64,000 nucleotides of DNA from Capnocytophaga granulosa ATCC 51502 (lineage in GTDB: Bacteria; Bacteroidota; Bacteroidia; Flavobacteriales; Flavobacteriaceae), in assembly GCF_000411115.1 (NCBI RefSeq), contig NZ_KE150258.1, positions 47,760 through 111,759 of the forward strand, given 5' to 3'. Under the pieces are notes generated by a model. That model was not told the origin of the DNA and did no database searches. It worked only from the letters and a program-made list of their open reading frames with translations. Of this stretch, positions 35,866 through 43,477 are shown piece after piece. The position numbers were made by a program, and so were the translations under genes. The first letter of the stretch is position 1; each line of letters opens with the position of its first letter.

Positions 35866-35873
35866 TACATTTG
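35866..35873 (+). promoter_or_regulatory. Promoter -7 box before SemiSWEET
   Basis: TACATTTG at 35866-35873 fits TAnnTTTG, 34 bp before the ATG. A TTTG at 35840-35843 is 22 bp upstream, slightly longer than the usual spacing. Confidence 0.55.
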
Positions 35874-35907
35874 CAATATATTTAGAACCATTAAAAATTA
35901 GATAAAT

Positions 35908-36198
35908 ATGGACAAATTCGAAGAAAAGCAAGCCAGCGGAGAAAGCAAATTCATTCGCATTCTCAGTGTTTTAGCAGCTGTTATGGCTGTAGCTATGTAT
36001 GTAGCCTACATTGACCAAATTCAAAAAACATGGGGTGATGCCACAGGGCCTTGGTTACAACCTTTTGTAGCAGGAATCAACTGTAGCTTGTGGGTAGCTT
36101 ATGGTTTCTTAAAGCGAGACAGAGACTATCCTATTGTATTTGCTAACCTTCCAGGTATCATACTTGGCTTTATCGCAGCCTACTCAGCCGCATTCTAA
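35908..36198 (+). CDS. SemiSWEET-type small sugar transporter
   Basis: This 96-residue protein has three membrane helices, as expected of SemiSWEETs, which dimerise to form a sugar uniporter. Recognisable parts are 'MAVAMYVAYIDQIQKTW' in TM1, 'AGINCSLWVAYGFLKRDRDY' with the key Asn-Cys and Trp region in TM2, and 'PIVFANLPGIILGFIAA' in TM3. The family assignment is good; the transported sugar is not known. A 30-codon hydrophobic frame follows after 2 bp. Confidence 0.85.
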   Translation: MDKFEEKQASGESKFIRILSVLAAVMAVAMYVAYIDQIQKTWGDATGPWLQPFVAGINCSLWVAYGFLKRDRDYPIVFANLPGIILGFIAAYSAAF

Positions 36199-36200
36199 CC

Positions 36201-36293
36201 ATGATTAATGAATTAATGCCAGCAGTGATTATCATTGTTGGCATTATTGCTAATTTCTATATTGATTTGCATTACTATCAAAAATCTTTATAA
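36201..36293 (+). CDS. Possible 30-aa membrane peptide
   Basis: An ATG 2 bp after the SemiSWEET stop opens a 30-codon frame containing 'MPAVIIIVGIIANFYIDLHY'. This could be one membrane helix with a polar tail. The tight spacing is compatible with co-expression. It may equally be a chance frame; only conservation in relatives would decide. Confidence 0.35.
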   Translation: MINELMPAVIIIVGIIANFYIDLHYYQKSL

Positions 36294-36345
36294 TTGATAT
36301 AGAGAAAAAAGATAAAAAAGTCTTTACTTTGCTATCCAGAAGTCG

Positions 36346-36353
36346 TACCTTTG
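36346..36353 (+). promoter_or_regulatory. Promoter -7 box before dps
   Basis: TACCTTTG lies 27 bp before the dps start and fits the Bacteroidetes -7 consensus. No convincing -33 box at the right distance is seen, which may mean activator control. Confidence 0.5.
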
Positions 36354-36380
36354 CACCGTTGAATTTAAAACCTTTAAAAT

Positions 36381-36860
36381 ATGAGTTTAAACAGTTTAGG
36401 CCTTAACAAGGCACAAGTAGAGAAAGAAATTGCATCACTTAACATTTTGCTTTCTAACTATCAAACCTATTATCAGAACTTACGTGGGGTACACTGGAAT
36501 ATCAAGGGAAAACGCTTTTTTGAACTACATATAAAGTTCGAAGAGCTTTACAATGCCGCTCAAGAACAAGTGGATCAAATCGCTGAACGTATCTTAACCC
36601 TTGGAGGAGTACCTTTCAACACCTTAGCAAGCTATGTAAAACATGCTACTATCCCAGTGGGAGAAAACGTAACTGATGACGACAAAGCCGTTCGCCTTAT
36701 CACAGACAGCATTGTAGCACTACTTCCTTTGGAAAGAGAACTACTTACCTTCTCTGATGAGATCAATGACGAGGGTACTAACACCCTTATCAGCAACTTC
36801 ATCGTAGAACAAGAGAAAAACCTATGGATGCTTAAGTCCTACCTTAACGAGGCAATCTAA
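36381..36860 (+). CDS. dps: Dps-family DNA-protection ferritin
   Basis: This 159-residue protein should form a dodecamer that oxidises and stores iron and shields DNA under starvation or peroxide stress. The ferroxidase ligands are visible: His in 'NLRGVHWNIKGKRFFELHIK', and the Glu/Asp set in 'FEELYNAAQEQVDQIAERIL'. Length and helical pattern are typical. It is monocistronic with its own promoter and terminator. Confidence 0.93.
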   Translation: MSLNSLGLNKAQVEKEIASLNILLSNYQTYYQNLRGVHWNIKGKRFFELHIKFEELYNAAQEQVDQIAERILTLGGVPFNTLASYVKHATIPVGENVTDDDKAVRLITDSIVALLPLERELLTFSDEINDEGTNTLISNFIVEQEKNLWMLKSYLNEAI

Positions 36861-36887
36861 TTTGCTTTAAGAAAAAATAAGTTTGTT

Positions 36888-36920
36888 AAAAAGGGCTGCC
36901 CCAAAAGGGCAGTCCTTTTT
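36888..36920 (+). terminator. Intrinsic terminator after dps
   Basis: The stem AAAAAGGGCTGCCC / GGGCAGTCCTTTTT (one G-T pair) with loop CAAAA is followed by T-rich sequence. It lies 28 bp after the dps stop. Confidence 0.85.
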
Positions 36921-37065
36921 GTTTTTATAGCTTCTACAATTACAGCCATGGTGCAAATAGTAATCCCCCCTTCTGTCTCATTTGAAGCATTTGGTTTATT
37001 TTATTTCCTTATTAATACACTCATAGTTTATTTACTGTCTTCAAATTCAACCACAAAGATATAAA

Positions 37066-37296
37066 TAACATGAGTTCGACGTAAGCAAAATTATATTTTT
37101 CTCCCACAGATTCCACGGATTTTCACAGAGAGAATAACGCAACAACTAAGTATAACTCCTTAATTTCCACGGATAAATAAGGCCTTTGGCCTTATAAAAA
37201 TCTGTGTAAATCGCAACAGCACAATTACACAAACATAGAAAATCTGTGAAATCCGTGAAAATCTGTGGGAGCTTTCGTTATATCGAACTTACGTTA
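37066..37296. repeat. Full 231-bp palindromic repeat, copy R3
   Basis: This copy has the same orientation as R2 and differs only at scattered positions (for example AACATGAG at the left end, and AGAGAGAATAACGCA inside). The long gap 36861-37337 is otherwise empty apart from the dps terminator. It lies between dps and the outer-membrane protein gene. Confidence 0.9.
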
Positions 37297-37337
37297 AATA
37301 ATTTCTCTTGCAAAAAACTTTTGAGATATTTTTTCTT

Positions 37338-38117
37338 TTAAAATGATATAAATACCCCTCCTGTAAAAATAGTATAGCCTTTGCGGATAGGGACTATAGG
37401 GCGGGTATGGTAGAGGTATTGGTAGGAAAGCCATACCCCAAAGTGCTCGGTAATCTTGTGACGGAGGTCTAAGGCGGTAGCCCAACGGGGATTGCCTATT
37501 TTGCTATCCATACGATTGTGCATATAAGCGCTGGCAATCAGTAACCACTTCTCGGTAAACTGGAACTTAAGGCCTGTATGCAATTGAGACTTGATATTTC
37601 TCTGATACTCCCTCCCTTCAAAGCTATGGGGAAGCGGTACGCCATTGTAGTTCCATTGTTCGTATTCGCCAAAAAAGCCTATGCCCGCGAACCATATGAA
37701 GTGCTCGGTTTGAACTAAATGAAATCGGGATTGTAGCCCCGCGGCCAATTTCAATTCCAAGCCTCTGGAGGGTGTCCATACGGATTCAGCAAAAGGATAG
37801 ATCTCTATCGCTTTACGAATCATATAGCGATATTCCCCATGCAAGAAACCATTGTTGACCGAGGTAGTCTCTCCTGAGCGAATCATCTCTACCTGATTGA
37901 AAAAGGTCAAGGCATGCTTCTTTCTGACCAATAAAGTGATATTGGCATTATTTTTTAGCTGGAAGAAGTCCTCCCGCTCCGTTTTGAAATTGAACTCAGG
38001 GGCGATTGTGCCTTGTATCACCCGTGTTGTATCAATAGGTGTTGCCAGACTCTCTGTGAAAATTATCTGAGCCTCAGCCATAATTGGCGTAAGAAGTAAT
38101 AAATAAAGAAATCTCAT
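37338..38117 (-). CDS. Outer-membrane beta-barrel protein (DUF481-like)
   Basis: This 259-residue protein has a signal peptide ending 'PIMAEAQ'. It then shows alternating beta-strands with aromatic girdles ('NNGFLHGEYRYMIRKAIEIY', 'LAAGLQSRFHLVQTEHFIWF', 'QLHTGLKFQFTEKWLLIASA') and a terminal Phe ('GGVFISF'), the usual C-terminal signal for the Bam machine. The likely family is the DUF481-type barrel of Flavobacteriia; the function is unknown. Confidence 0.75.
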   Translation of the reverse strand: MRFLYLLLLTPIMAEAQIIFTESLATPIDTTRVIQGTIAPEFNFKTEREDFFQLKNNANITLLVRKKHALTFFNQVEMIRSGETTSVNNGFLHGEYRYMIRKAIEIYPFAESVWTPSRGLELKLAAGLQSRFHLVQTEHFIWFAGIGFFGEYEQWNYNGVPLPHSFEGREYQRNIKSQLHTGLKFQFTEKWLLIASAYMHNRMDSKIGNPRWATALDLRHKITEHFGVWLSYQYLYHTRPIVPIRKGYTIFTGGVFISF

Positions 38118-38192
38118 AATAATGGTTAATTGTTAATTGTTAATTATTAATGATTAATGGTATTGATCATTAATCATTATTGGCATTAATCA

Positions 38193-39590
38193 TTAAAAAA
38201 TGACATCTTCTGCAGCAAAGTTTATCAGGTATAGTTTTTTCTTGGCGCGTGTAATGGCTGTATATAACCAACGAAAATAGGCTACACTTTGGCCTTCGGG
38301 AAGGTAGGGTTTTTCTACAAATACCTTTTCCCACTGTCCGCCTTGGCTTTTGTGACAGGTAACAGCATAGGCATACTTTACCTGTAGGGCATTATAATAA
38401 GGATGTGTACGAATATTCAGCGGAGCTATAAAGCCCGTTTGCTTGTTATACTCTTGTAATATTGCTCGATATAGTTCGTTCTGCTCCTCATAGGTCTGTG
38501 AGGGGTTGGCACTGGTGAGTGTATCTAGGAGCAATATGGCCTCGAAAGGGTCTATATGAGGGTAGTCCAATAGCCGAATGAGCACATGAGCAAAGGTATT
38601 GCCATAGAGTCGCTCCACCGATTGTATCTCAAGCACTTCTATGGTATCGCCATTGGCGATAAAGCCAGCGGTATCGGCCGCCCATAGGTAGTTGTTCTTG
38701 ACCACCATCAGTTGGTCGCCCACACAGAGGAGTTCGTCGTACTCGAAGGCCACCTGTCGTATCTGTTGGTTATACTCCACGGCACGCTTATTGGCACGTA
38801 CAATAAAGCAGGTCTCCTCCACCCCACTCTCCTCATAGGCTTCCAAAAGGGCGTCCTGCACCTCGGAGGCATTCTCTAGAAGTACCATATCCTTGAAAGG
38901 GGTTATACGCATACGGAAATTGTCCTTAAAGGTCTCTATACGCTTTCTTAGTCGGGTAGCATTGTAAAGGATACCCGATTTGCGCCCTTGTCTGACCACA
39001 TCGGTAAGGACACCCTCAATGACTTCCTTATGATAGACAAAGGAAAGTCTATCGCTATCCAAGGCAGGACTTAGGGGGGTATGTATAGGGGGCAACTGTG
39101 CTGTATCGCCTATGATCAGCAAGCGGCAATTATCCCCTACATAGACAAACTCCATGAGATCCGAGAGTAACGACCCCTGACCAAAGACACTCTCCTCCCC
39201 TATCATAGAGGCCTCATCCACTATAAAGAGCGTATCGGAGGCTTTGTTGTCCTTCAGTGAAAAGGAAAACATACCCAGCTCATCTATCGCCTGATAGATA
39301 TACTTATGAATGGTAAAAGCCCGCTGAGCAGTGTAGGTAGTCATCACTTTAGCTGCTCTCCCTGTGGGTGCCAGCAAGACTACCTTCTGAGAAAGCGCCT
39401 TGAGGGTCTTGACAAGGGTGTTAACCAGTGTGGTTTTTCCCGTCCCTGCAAAGCCCTTCAGAAGGAAAAGACTCTGGTCATTATCGTCGGCCAAAAAGCC
39501 CGCAAGTTCCTCTAAAACAGACTCTTGCGATTCAGTAGGCTCCCACCCAAAGTACCCTAAAAGTAGCTCATAGATATCCTCTATATCCAT
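38193..39590 (-). CDS. RecD-like ATP-dependent DNA helicase
   Basis: This 465-residue superfamily 1 helicase has Walker A 'LLKGFAGTGKTTLVNTL', Walker B 'TLFIVDEASMIGEES', motif III 'LLIIGDTAQLPPI', motif V 'AVTCHKSQGGQWEKV' and motif VI 'YTAITRAKKKLYLI'. It is shorter than RecD2, lacking the N-terminal domain, and matches the compact RecD-like helicases common in Flavobacteriia. It should act in DNA repair or replication. It is divergent from the next (+) gene. Confidence 0.92.
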   Translation of the reverse strand: MDIEDIYELLLGYFGWEPTESQESVLEELAGFLADDNDQSLFLLKGFAGTGKTTLVNTLVKTLKALSQKVVLLAPTGRAAKVMTTYTAQRAFTIHKYIYQAIDELGMFSFSLKDNKASDTLFIVDEASMIGEESVFGQGSLLSDLMEFVYVGDNCRLLIIGDTAQLPPIHTPLSPALDSDRLSFVYHKEVIEGVLTDVVRQGRKSGILYNATRLRKRIETFKDNFRMRITPFKDMVLLENASEVQDALLEAYEESGVEETCFIVRANKRAVEYNQQIRQVAFEYDELLCVGDQLMVVKNNYLWAADTAGFIANGDTIEVLEIQSVERLYGNTFAHVLIRLLDYPHIDPFEAILLLDTLTSANPSQTYEEQNELYRAILQEYNKQTGFIAPLNIRTHPYYNALQVKYAYAVTCHKSQGGQWEKVFVEKPYLPEGQSVAYFRWLYTAITRAKKKLYLINFAAEDVIF

Positions 39591-39660
39591 ATGTTGATAA
39601 ATAATTTCAAAGATAAGAAAAATTTCTTTGCAAAAAAGTCTTTTTTTAAAAAAAATATTG

Positions 39661-39668
39661 TATTTTTG
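39661..39668 (+). promoter_or_regulatory. Promoter -7 box before the 39704 gene
   Basis: TATTTTTG at 39661-39668 fits TAnnTTTG and is 35 bp before the ATG at 39704. Confidence 0.5.
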
Positions 39669-39703
39669 CTCATTGTTGCGAATTTAATACAAATACATAT
39701 TAT

Positions 39704-40372
39704 ATGAGAAGAGGAATTCAAGCTGCTTTGTTGATAATCAGTGCGATAGGTTTTTATTTGATATATAAATCTATCCAGACGCCTATTGAGTTTGCCCGTG
39801 AGAGCAAGGCGCGTTTTGCCAAAGTAATTGCTACGCTGAAGGATATCCGTAAGAGCGAAGAGGCTTACGAGGCGATCAACAAGACTTATACGAACAATTT
39901 CGCCGATTTGGAGAAATTCATTGAGAATGGGCAGTTCTATATCACCACCAGTCGTGATACTAGCTGGACTGCGTTTGACCCACACTTTAAGATAGATGTG
40001 CTCAAACAAAGCTCAATTACTGATACCATAGGAAAAGTATCTGTAAAGGATTCCCTATTTAAAGGGTCTGACCGATACAAACGAATGGCATCGGTAAAAG
40101 TGGGTGATCGTACCATTCCTATCAAGATAGAAACAGGAGTTATCACTCGTGATAATGACGTGAAGTTCCCTGTATTTCAAGTAAAGGTATCTAAGAAAGA
40201 TATTCTTGAGGGCTTAGACGAGGAAGAAATAGAGAGAGAACTCCAAAAAGTAGGAGTAAATGACATCAAAGGGCCTTATGTATCGGTAGGTTCTATGACT
40301 GAGGTATCAAGTAATGGTAACTGGCCCTCTTACTACAACGATAAGTCAGAAAACAAAAGTGGCTCAGAGTAA
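39704..40372 (+). CDS. Single-span membrane protein, conserved hypothetical
   Basis: This 222-residue protein begins 'MRRGIQAALLIISAIGFYLI', a signal anchor. A periplasmic part follows with an early helix ('FAKVIATLKDIRKSEEAYEA') and the 'FADLEKFIENGQFYITTSRD' segment, a little like pilin-type or secretion-assembly proteins in having one N-terminal helix. No clear motif is present. Its end overlaps the likely start of the next gene, suggesting an operon of two. Confidence 0.7.
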   Translation: MRRGIQAALLIISAIGFYLIYKSIQTPIEFARESKARFAKVIATLKDIRKSEEAYEAINKTYTNNFADLEKFIENGQFYITTSRDTSWTAFDPHFKIDVLKQSSITDTIGKVSVKDSLFKGSDRYKRMASVKVGDRTIPIKIETGVITRDNDVKFPVFQVKVSKKDILEGLDEEEIERELQKVGVNDIKGPYVSVGSMTEVSSNGNWPSYYNDKSENKSGSE

Positions 40373-41177
40373 TCATTTACATATTGAGTTTAAAAAAATG
40401 TCCATTCAATTGAATTTGGATGGGCTTTCTTTTTGTATCTTTAACCCAGGACTCTCTTGTATAGAGTCTATCTATCACTTATCACTGCCTGCTTCTATGC
40501 CGCCTATTGTTGCCGAACAGGAAGTACAAAAATATCTGAATGAGGAGCGGGCTCTCTGTCAAGACTTTGATACAATCAAGGTATTGCATAACAATGAGCA
40601 ATTCGCCTTTGTCCCTGAAAAACTCTTCGCTACGGAACACCTTTTTGAGTACCTCAAGTTCAATGTGGCGGAGTATCGCAACCAAATTATTAGCCATGAT
40701 ACACTCAGCAGGGAGAAGATGATCAATGTGTATATCCCCAACGCCGCTATCAACCGAGTCCTAAGAGAGACCTATGGAATTTTTGAGTACGAACACTTCA
40801 CTACCACTCTCTTGGGCGTACTACTGATGCACAATCCTCAGAAAAAGGATGCTATCTATGCCCATTTTGACAAGAATTCCTTCCACTTGGTCGTATTCAA
40901 AGAAGGACAACTGGCTTTTTTCAATCGTTTTGCTTTTGAGGAGCCTATAGATATGCTCTATTACCTGCTCTTTTCATTAGAACAACTCGCTATAGATACC
41001 GAAGTTACTCCTTTGTATCTCTTGGGAGATATCATACGTAACTCCGAGTGGTATTACCTTATATATAAGTATGTGCGATTCATCTATTTTCTCCCTCCAC
41101 AGAAGAATAACCCCTTCTGCCAAAATATGGATCCTACACTGGCCAGACAGAATTTTATATTGACACACACCTTTTAA
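40359..41177 (+). CDS. DUF3822-like protein (actin-fold, conserved in Flavobacteriia)
   Basis: This is a soluble protein of about 272 residues. 'KMSIQLNLDGLSFCIFNP' near the N-terminus and 'DAIYAHFDKNSFHLVVFKEG' are typical of DUF3822, thought to have an ASKHA-type fold. The start is uncertain: a GTG at 40359 keeps the family's first strand, while the ATG at 40398 is the alternative. In other Flavobacteriia such genes often lie near rsmD; it is not seen here. The exact role is unknown. Confidence 0.82.
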   Translation: MAQSNHLHIEFKKMSIQLNLDGLSFCIFNPGLSCIESIYHLSLPASMPPIVAEQEVQKYLNEERALCQDFDTIKVLHNNEQFAFVPEKLFATEHLFEYLKFNVAEYRNQIISHDTLSREKMINVYIPNAAINRVLRETYGIFEYEHFTTTLLGVLLMHNPQKKDAIYAHFDKNSFHLVVFKEGQLAFFNRFAFEEPIDMLYYLLFSLEQLAIDTEVTPLYLLGDIIRNSEWYYLIYKYVRFIYFLPPQKNNPFCQNMDPTLARQNFILTHTF

Positions 41178-41274
41178 AAGGTAAGAGGTAAGAGTACTAT
41201 AGTAACTGACTACTGACTACTGAAATTAACAATTGACAATTAATAATTAACAATTAAAAATCGTTTTTATTCCG

Positions 41275-41282
41275 TATCTTTG
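41275..41282 (+). promoter_or_regulatory. Promoter -7 box before the NifU-domain gene
   Basis: TATCTTTG lies 36 bp before the ATG. It follows a low-complexity AATTAACAATT block. Confidence 0.6.
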
Positions 41283-41317
41283 CGCAAAGAAAACGTAAAA
41301 CCTTATAACATATTAGC

Positions 41318-41557
41318 ATGAATAATCCAGACTTATTGAAACGAGTGGAAACTGCCTTAGCTGAAATTCGCCCTTACTTACAAAATGACGGAGGAGATAT
41401 CTCCCTAATTGGTATAGAAGAAGATAAGATTGTAAAAGTACAGCTCTTAGGGAGCTGTCTGAATTGTAGTGTGAACCAAATGACCCTCAAGAGTGGCGTA
41501 GAAATGACGGTAAAGAAATATGCCCCTGAGATAGAAAAGGTTGTGAATGTAATTTAA
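41318..41557 (+). CDS. NifU C-terminal-domain iron-sulfur carrier
   Basis: This 79-residue protein is a stand-alone NifU-like domain: 'RPYLQNDGGDISLIGIEEDK' at the start and the Cys pair in 'LLGSCLNCSVNQMTLKSGVE'. Such proteins carry Fe-S clusters, usually as a dimer, to target enzymes. It is short but complete for the family, monocistronic by appearance and followed by a hairpin. Confidence 0.92.
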   Translation: MNNPDLLKRVETALAEIRPYLQNDGGDISLIGIEEDKIVKVQLLGSCLNCSVNQMTLKSGVEMTVKKYAPEIEKVVNVI

Positions 41558-41587
41558 TTAAGAAAAGAATAATTTGTTTTGTTTATT

Positions 41588-41620
41588 TCCCTTTAGGGGC
41601 TACGGCTCTTAAGGGGTTTT
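41588..41620 (+). terminator. Probable terminator after the NifU-domain gene
   Basis: CCCTTTAGGGGC / GCTCTTAAGGGG form an imperfect stem followed by TTTTTCTTT, just before the GHMP kinase start. Confidence 0.55.
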
Positions 41621-41629
41621 TCTTTACTT

Positions 41630-42568
41630 ATGGAGAAAAAAGAGTTTTATGCCCACGGAAAGTTACTCCTCACGGGGGAGTATGCCGTCTTGGACGGTGC
41701 TTTGTCCTTAGCCCTACCCACTCGGTATGGTCAGCATATGGAGGTATCCCTTCTCAAGGAACAGCGCATTCATTTTCGTAGTCTTACCATGGATGGCTCA
41801 GTATGGTTTGAAGAAGACCTATTTACAGGAAGTGACAATCCCATAGCCCAGACCTTAGAGCGTATTCTTAGAGAAGCTCAAAGGCTACAAGCTGATTTCC
41901 TCTTGGAGGGAGGCGCTATGGTTACCACTCGCTTGGAGTTTCCCCAAGGCTGGGGATTGGGGTCGTCCTCTACCCTGATTGCCATGCTTGCCCAATGGGC
42001 AGGCGTGGATCCTTACCAACTCTTGTGGAACAGCTTCGGGGGGAGTGGGTACGACATAGCTTGTGCCACGGCCTCCTCTGCTATCCTCTACCAGCTACAA
42101 GAGGGACAAGCCAAGAGCTATCCGATCTACTATCAGCCTGAGTTTGCCGACTCGCTTTTCTTTGTCTACCTAAACCAAAAGCAGAACAGCAGGGAGGGCA
42201 TTGCCCACTACAAGGCCATCAAAAAGCACAAAGCAAGCCTCCTCCAGCAGCTCACTCACCTTACTGAAGCAGTGTATCGCTGCCGCGACAAGGCGCTATT
42301 CGCCAACCTTATCACCGAGCATGAGGCGCTACTCTCTACTTTCTTACAGCTACCCACTGCAAAAGAACGCCTTTTTGCCGACTTTGCAGGGGCTATCAAG
42401 AGCTTAGGGGCTTGGGGGGGCGACTTTGTTTTGGCAGTAGGTGAAGGAGACTATGTGAGAGACTATTTCACAAGTAAAGGATTCGATACCATACTCCCTT
42501 TCAAGCAAATGATTCTCCCTACGGATAGGGAGCCAATATTACCTCCAAGCCCTCAAGGTCTTCTGTAA
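41630..42568 (+). CDS. GYDIA-family GHMP kinase (mevalonate-kinase-like)
   Basis: This 312-residue kinase has the N-terminal 'ARGKLLLTGEYAVLDGA'-type motif ('AHGKLLLTGEYAVLDGALSL'), the glycine-rich ATP loop 'QGWGLGSSSTLIAMLAQW', and the signature 'GGSGYDIACATASSAIL' that names the GYDIA subgroup. It should phosphorylate an isoprenoid or sugar alcohol, probably in the mevalonate pathway of Flavobacteriia. Its 3' end overlaps the convergent ferredoxin gene by 50 bp. Confidence 0.93.
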   Translation: MEKKEFYAHGKLLLTGEYAVLDGALSLALPTRYGQHMEVSLLKEQRIHFRSLTMDGSVWFEEDLFTGSDNPIAQTLERILREAQRLQADFLLEGGAMVTTRLEFPQGWGLGSSSTLIAMLAQWAGVDPYQLLWNSFGGSGYDIACATASSAILYQLQEGQAKSYPIYYQPEFADSLFFVYLNQKQNSREGIAHYKAIKKHKASLLQQLTHLTEAVYRCRDKALFANLITEHEALLSTFLQLPTAKERLFADFAGAIKSLGAWGGDFVLAVGEGDYVRDYFTSKGFDTILPFKQMILPTDREPILPPSPQGLL

Positions 42569-42851
42569 TAGGAATTTGGCAACCCAAACGACTGTTTTCT
42601 TTGGTATAGGAAGTTTCAAAAAGCATAGCCTCCTCCTCTGGGCCTATCTCAGGCAGGGGGGTATCGCTCATGATATAGCATTGGCAAGAGCCACACATGG
42701 CCATACCGCCGCATACCCCTATTTCGCCATCTTCGGCTATAGCATAGGCACGAATGACTTCCATAAGGGACATATTCATATCGGTAGGGGCTTCTACCTC
42801 AAAGAGGACGCCATTCCTATCGGTTATTTTTAGATTTACTTCTGCTGACAT
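42519..42851 (-). CDS. Adrenodoxin-type 2Fe-2S ferredoxin
   Basis: This 110-residue electron carrier has the cluster ligands in 'GVCGGMAMCGSCQCY' (C-x5-C-x2-C) and the last Cys in 'SRLGCQIPI'. The start at 42851 gives the normal fold start 'EVNLKITDRNGVLFEVEAP'; a longer in-frame start at 42902 has no support. The partner reductase is not in the window. The 3' end lies inside the GHMP kinase gene. Confidence 0.92.
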   Translation of the reverse strand: MSAEVNLKITDRNGVLFEVEAPTDMNMSLMEVIRAYAIAEDGEIGVCGGMAMCGSCQCYIMSDTPLPEIGPEEEAMLFETSYTKENSRLGCQIPITEDLEGLEVILAPYP

Positions 42852-43062
42852 ATCAGTTGTATGAGAGTGCAAAAATACGAAATTAATGTTTAATGCCAAC
42901 AATGATTAATGATTAATGATTAATGACCAATGAAATAGTGATTAGTGATTAGTGAACAGTGATTAACATCTGCTAACCTCTAACCACTGACTACTGACCA
43001 CTAACCACTGATAGCTGACAATCAAAGGGTTGTGATTTTTAAAAAAAATTCTTGGAAAAATA

Positions 43063-43093
43063 TTTGTCAGTTTAAAAAAAGGTTGTATCTTTG
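43063..43093 (+). promoter_or_regulatory. Promoter of the tRNA-Val pair
   Basis: TTTG at 43063-43066 and TATCTTTG at 43086-43093 are exactly 19 bp apart, a textbook Bacteroidetes promoter, 16 bp before the first tRNA. Confidence 0.85.
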
Positions 43094-43109
43094 CACCCGA
43101 ATTACAAAA

Positions 43110-43184
43110 GGGTTCTTAGCTCAGCTGGTTCAGAGCATCTGCCTTACAAGCAGAGGGTCACTGGTTCGAATCCAGTAGGACCCA
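43110..43184 (+). tRNA. tRNA-Val (anticodon TAC), first copy
   Basis: A complete 75-nt cloverleaf: acceptor arm GGGTTCT/AGGACCC (one T-G pair), anticodon arm TCTGC-CTTACAA-GCAGA with TAC, and T arm CTGGTTCGAATCCAG. The CCA end is not encoded. Confidence 0.97.
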
Positions 43185-43225
43185 CTTTTGTTAGTTTTTT
43201 CAAAGTTAATTACAATTTAATGTTA

Positions 43226-43300
43226 GGGTTCTTAGCTCAGCTGGTTCAGAGCATCTGCCTTACAAGCAGAGGGTCACTGGTTCGAATCCAGTAGGACCCA
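43226..43300 (+). tRNA. tRNA-Val (anticodon TAC), second copy
   Basis: This is identical to the first copy over all 75 nt and 41 bp downstream of it. The spacer has no promoter, so the two are probably one transcript. A T-rich stretch follows. Confidence 0.97.
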
Positions 43301-43436
43301 CTAACAGCGTAAAAAGGTAAAGAGTAGTCACCTACTTTTTACCTTTTTTTGTTACCCTAATTTTTGCATCAATCATTCTCATAGGCTGTTAAAAAAAATT
43401 TCCGCTCAAAAAAGCTGTTTATTTACATAATTTTCA

Positions 43437-43444
43437 TATATTTG
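43437..43444 (+). promoter_or_regulatory. Promoter -7 box before secDF
   Basis: TATATTTG lies 34 bp before the ATG of secDF and fits TAnnTTTG. Confidence 0.55.
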
Positions 43445-43477
43445 CACGTTTTTTGAAATAGTATAAATCATTGTAAA

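Noticed and set aside
43091..43294. A 67-codon frame over the tRNA pair
   Set aside because: It is made by the duplicated tRNA sequence itself and is not a protein gene.
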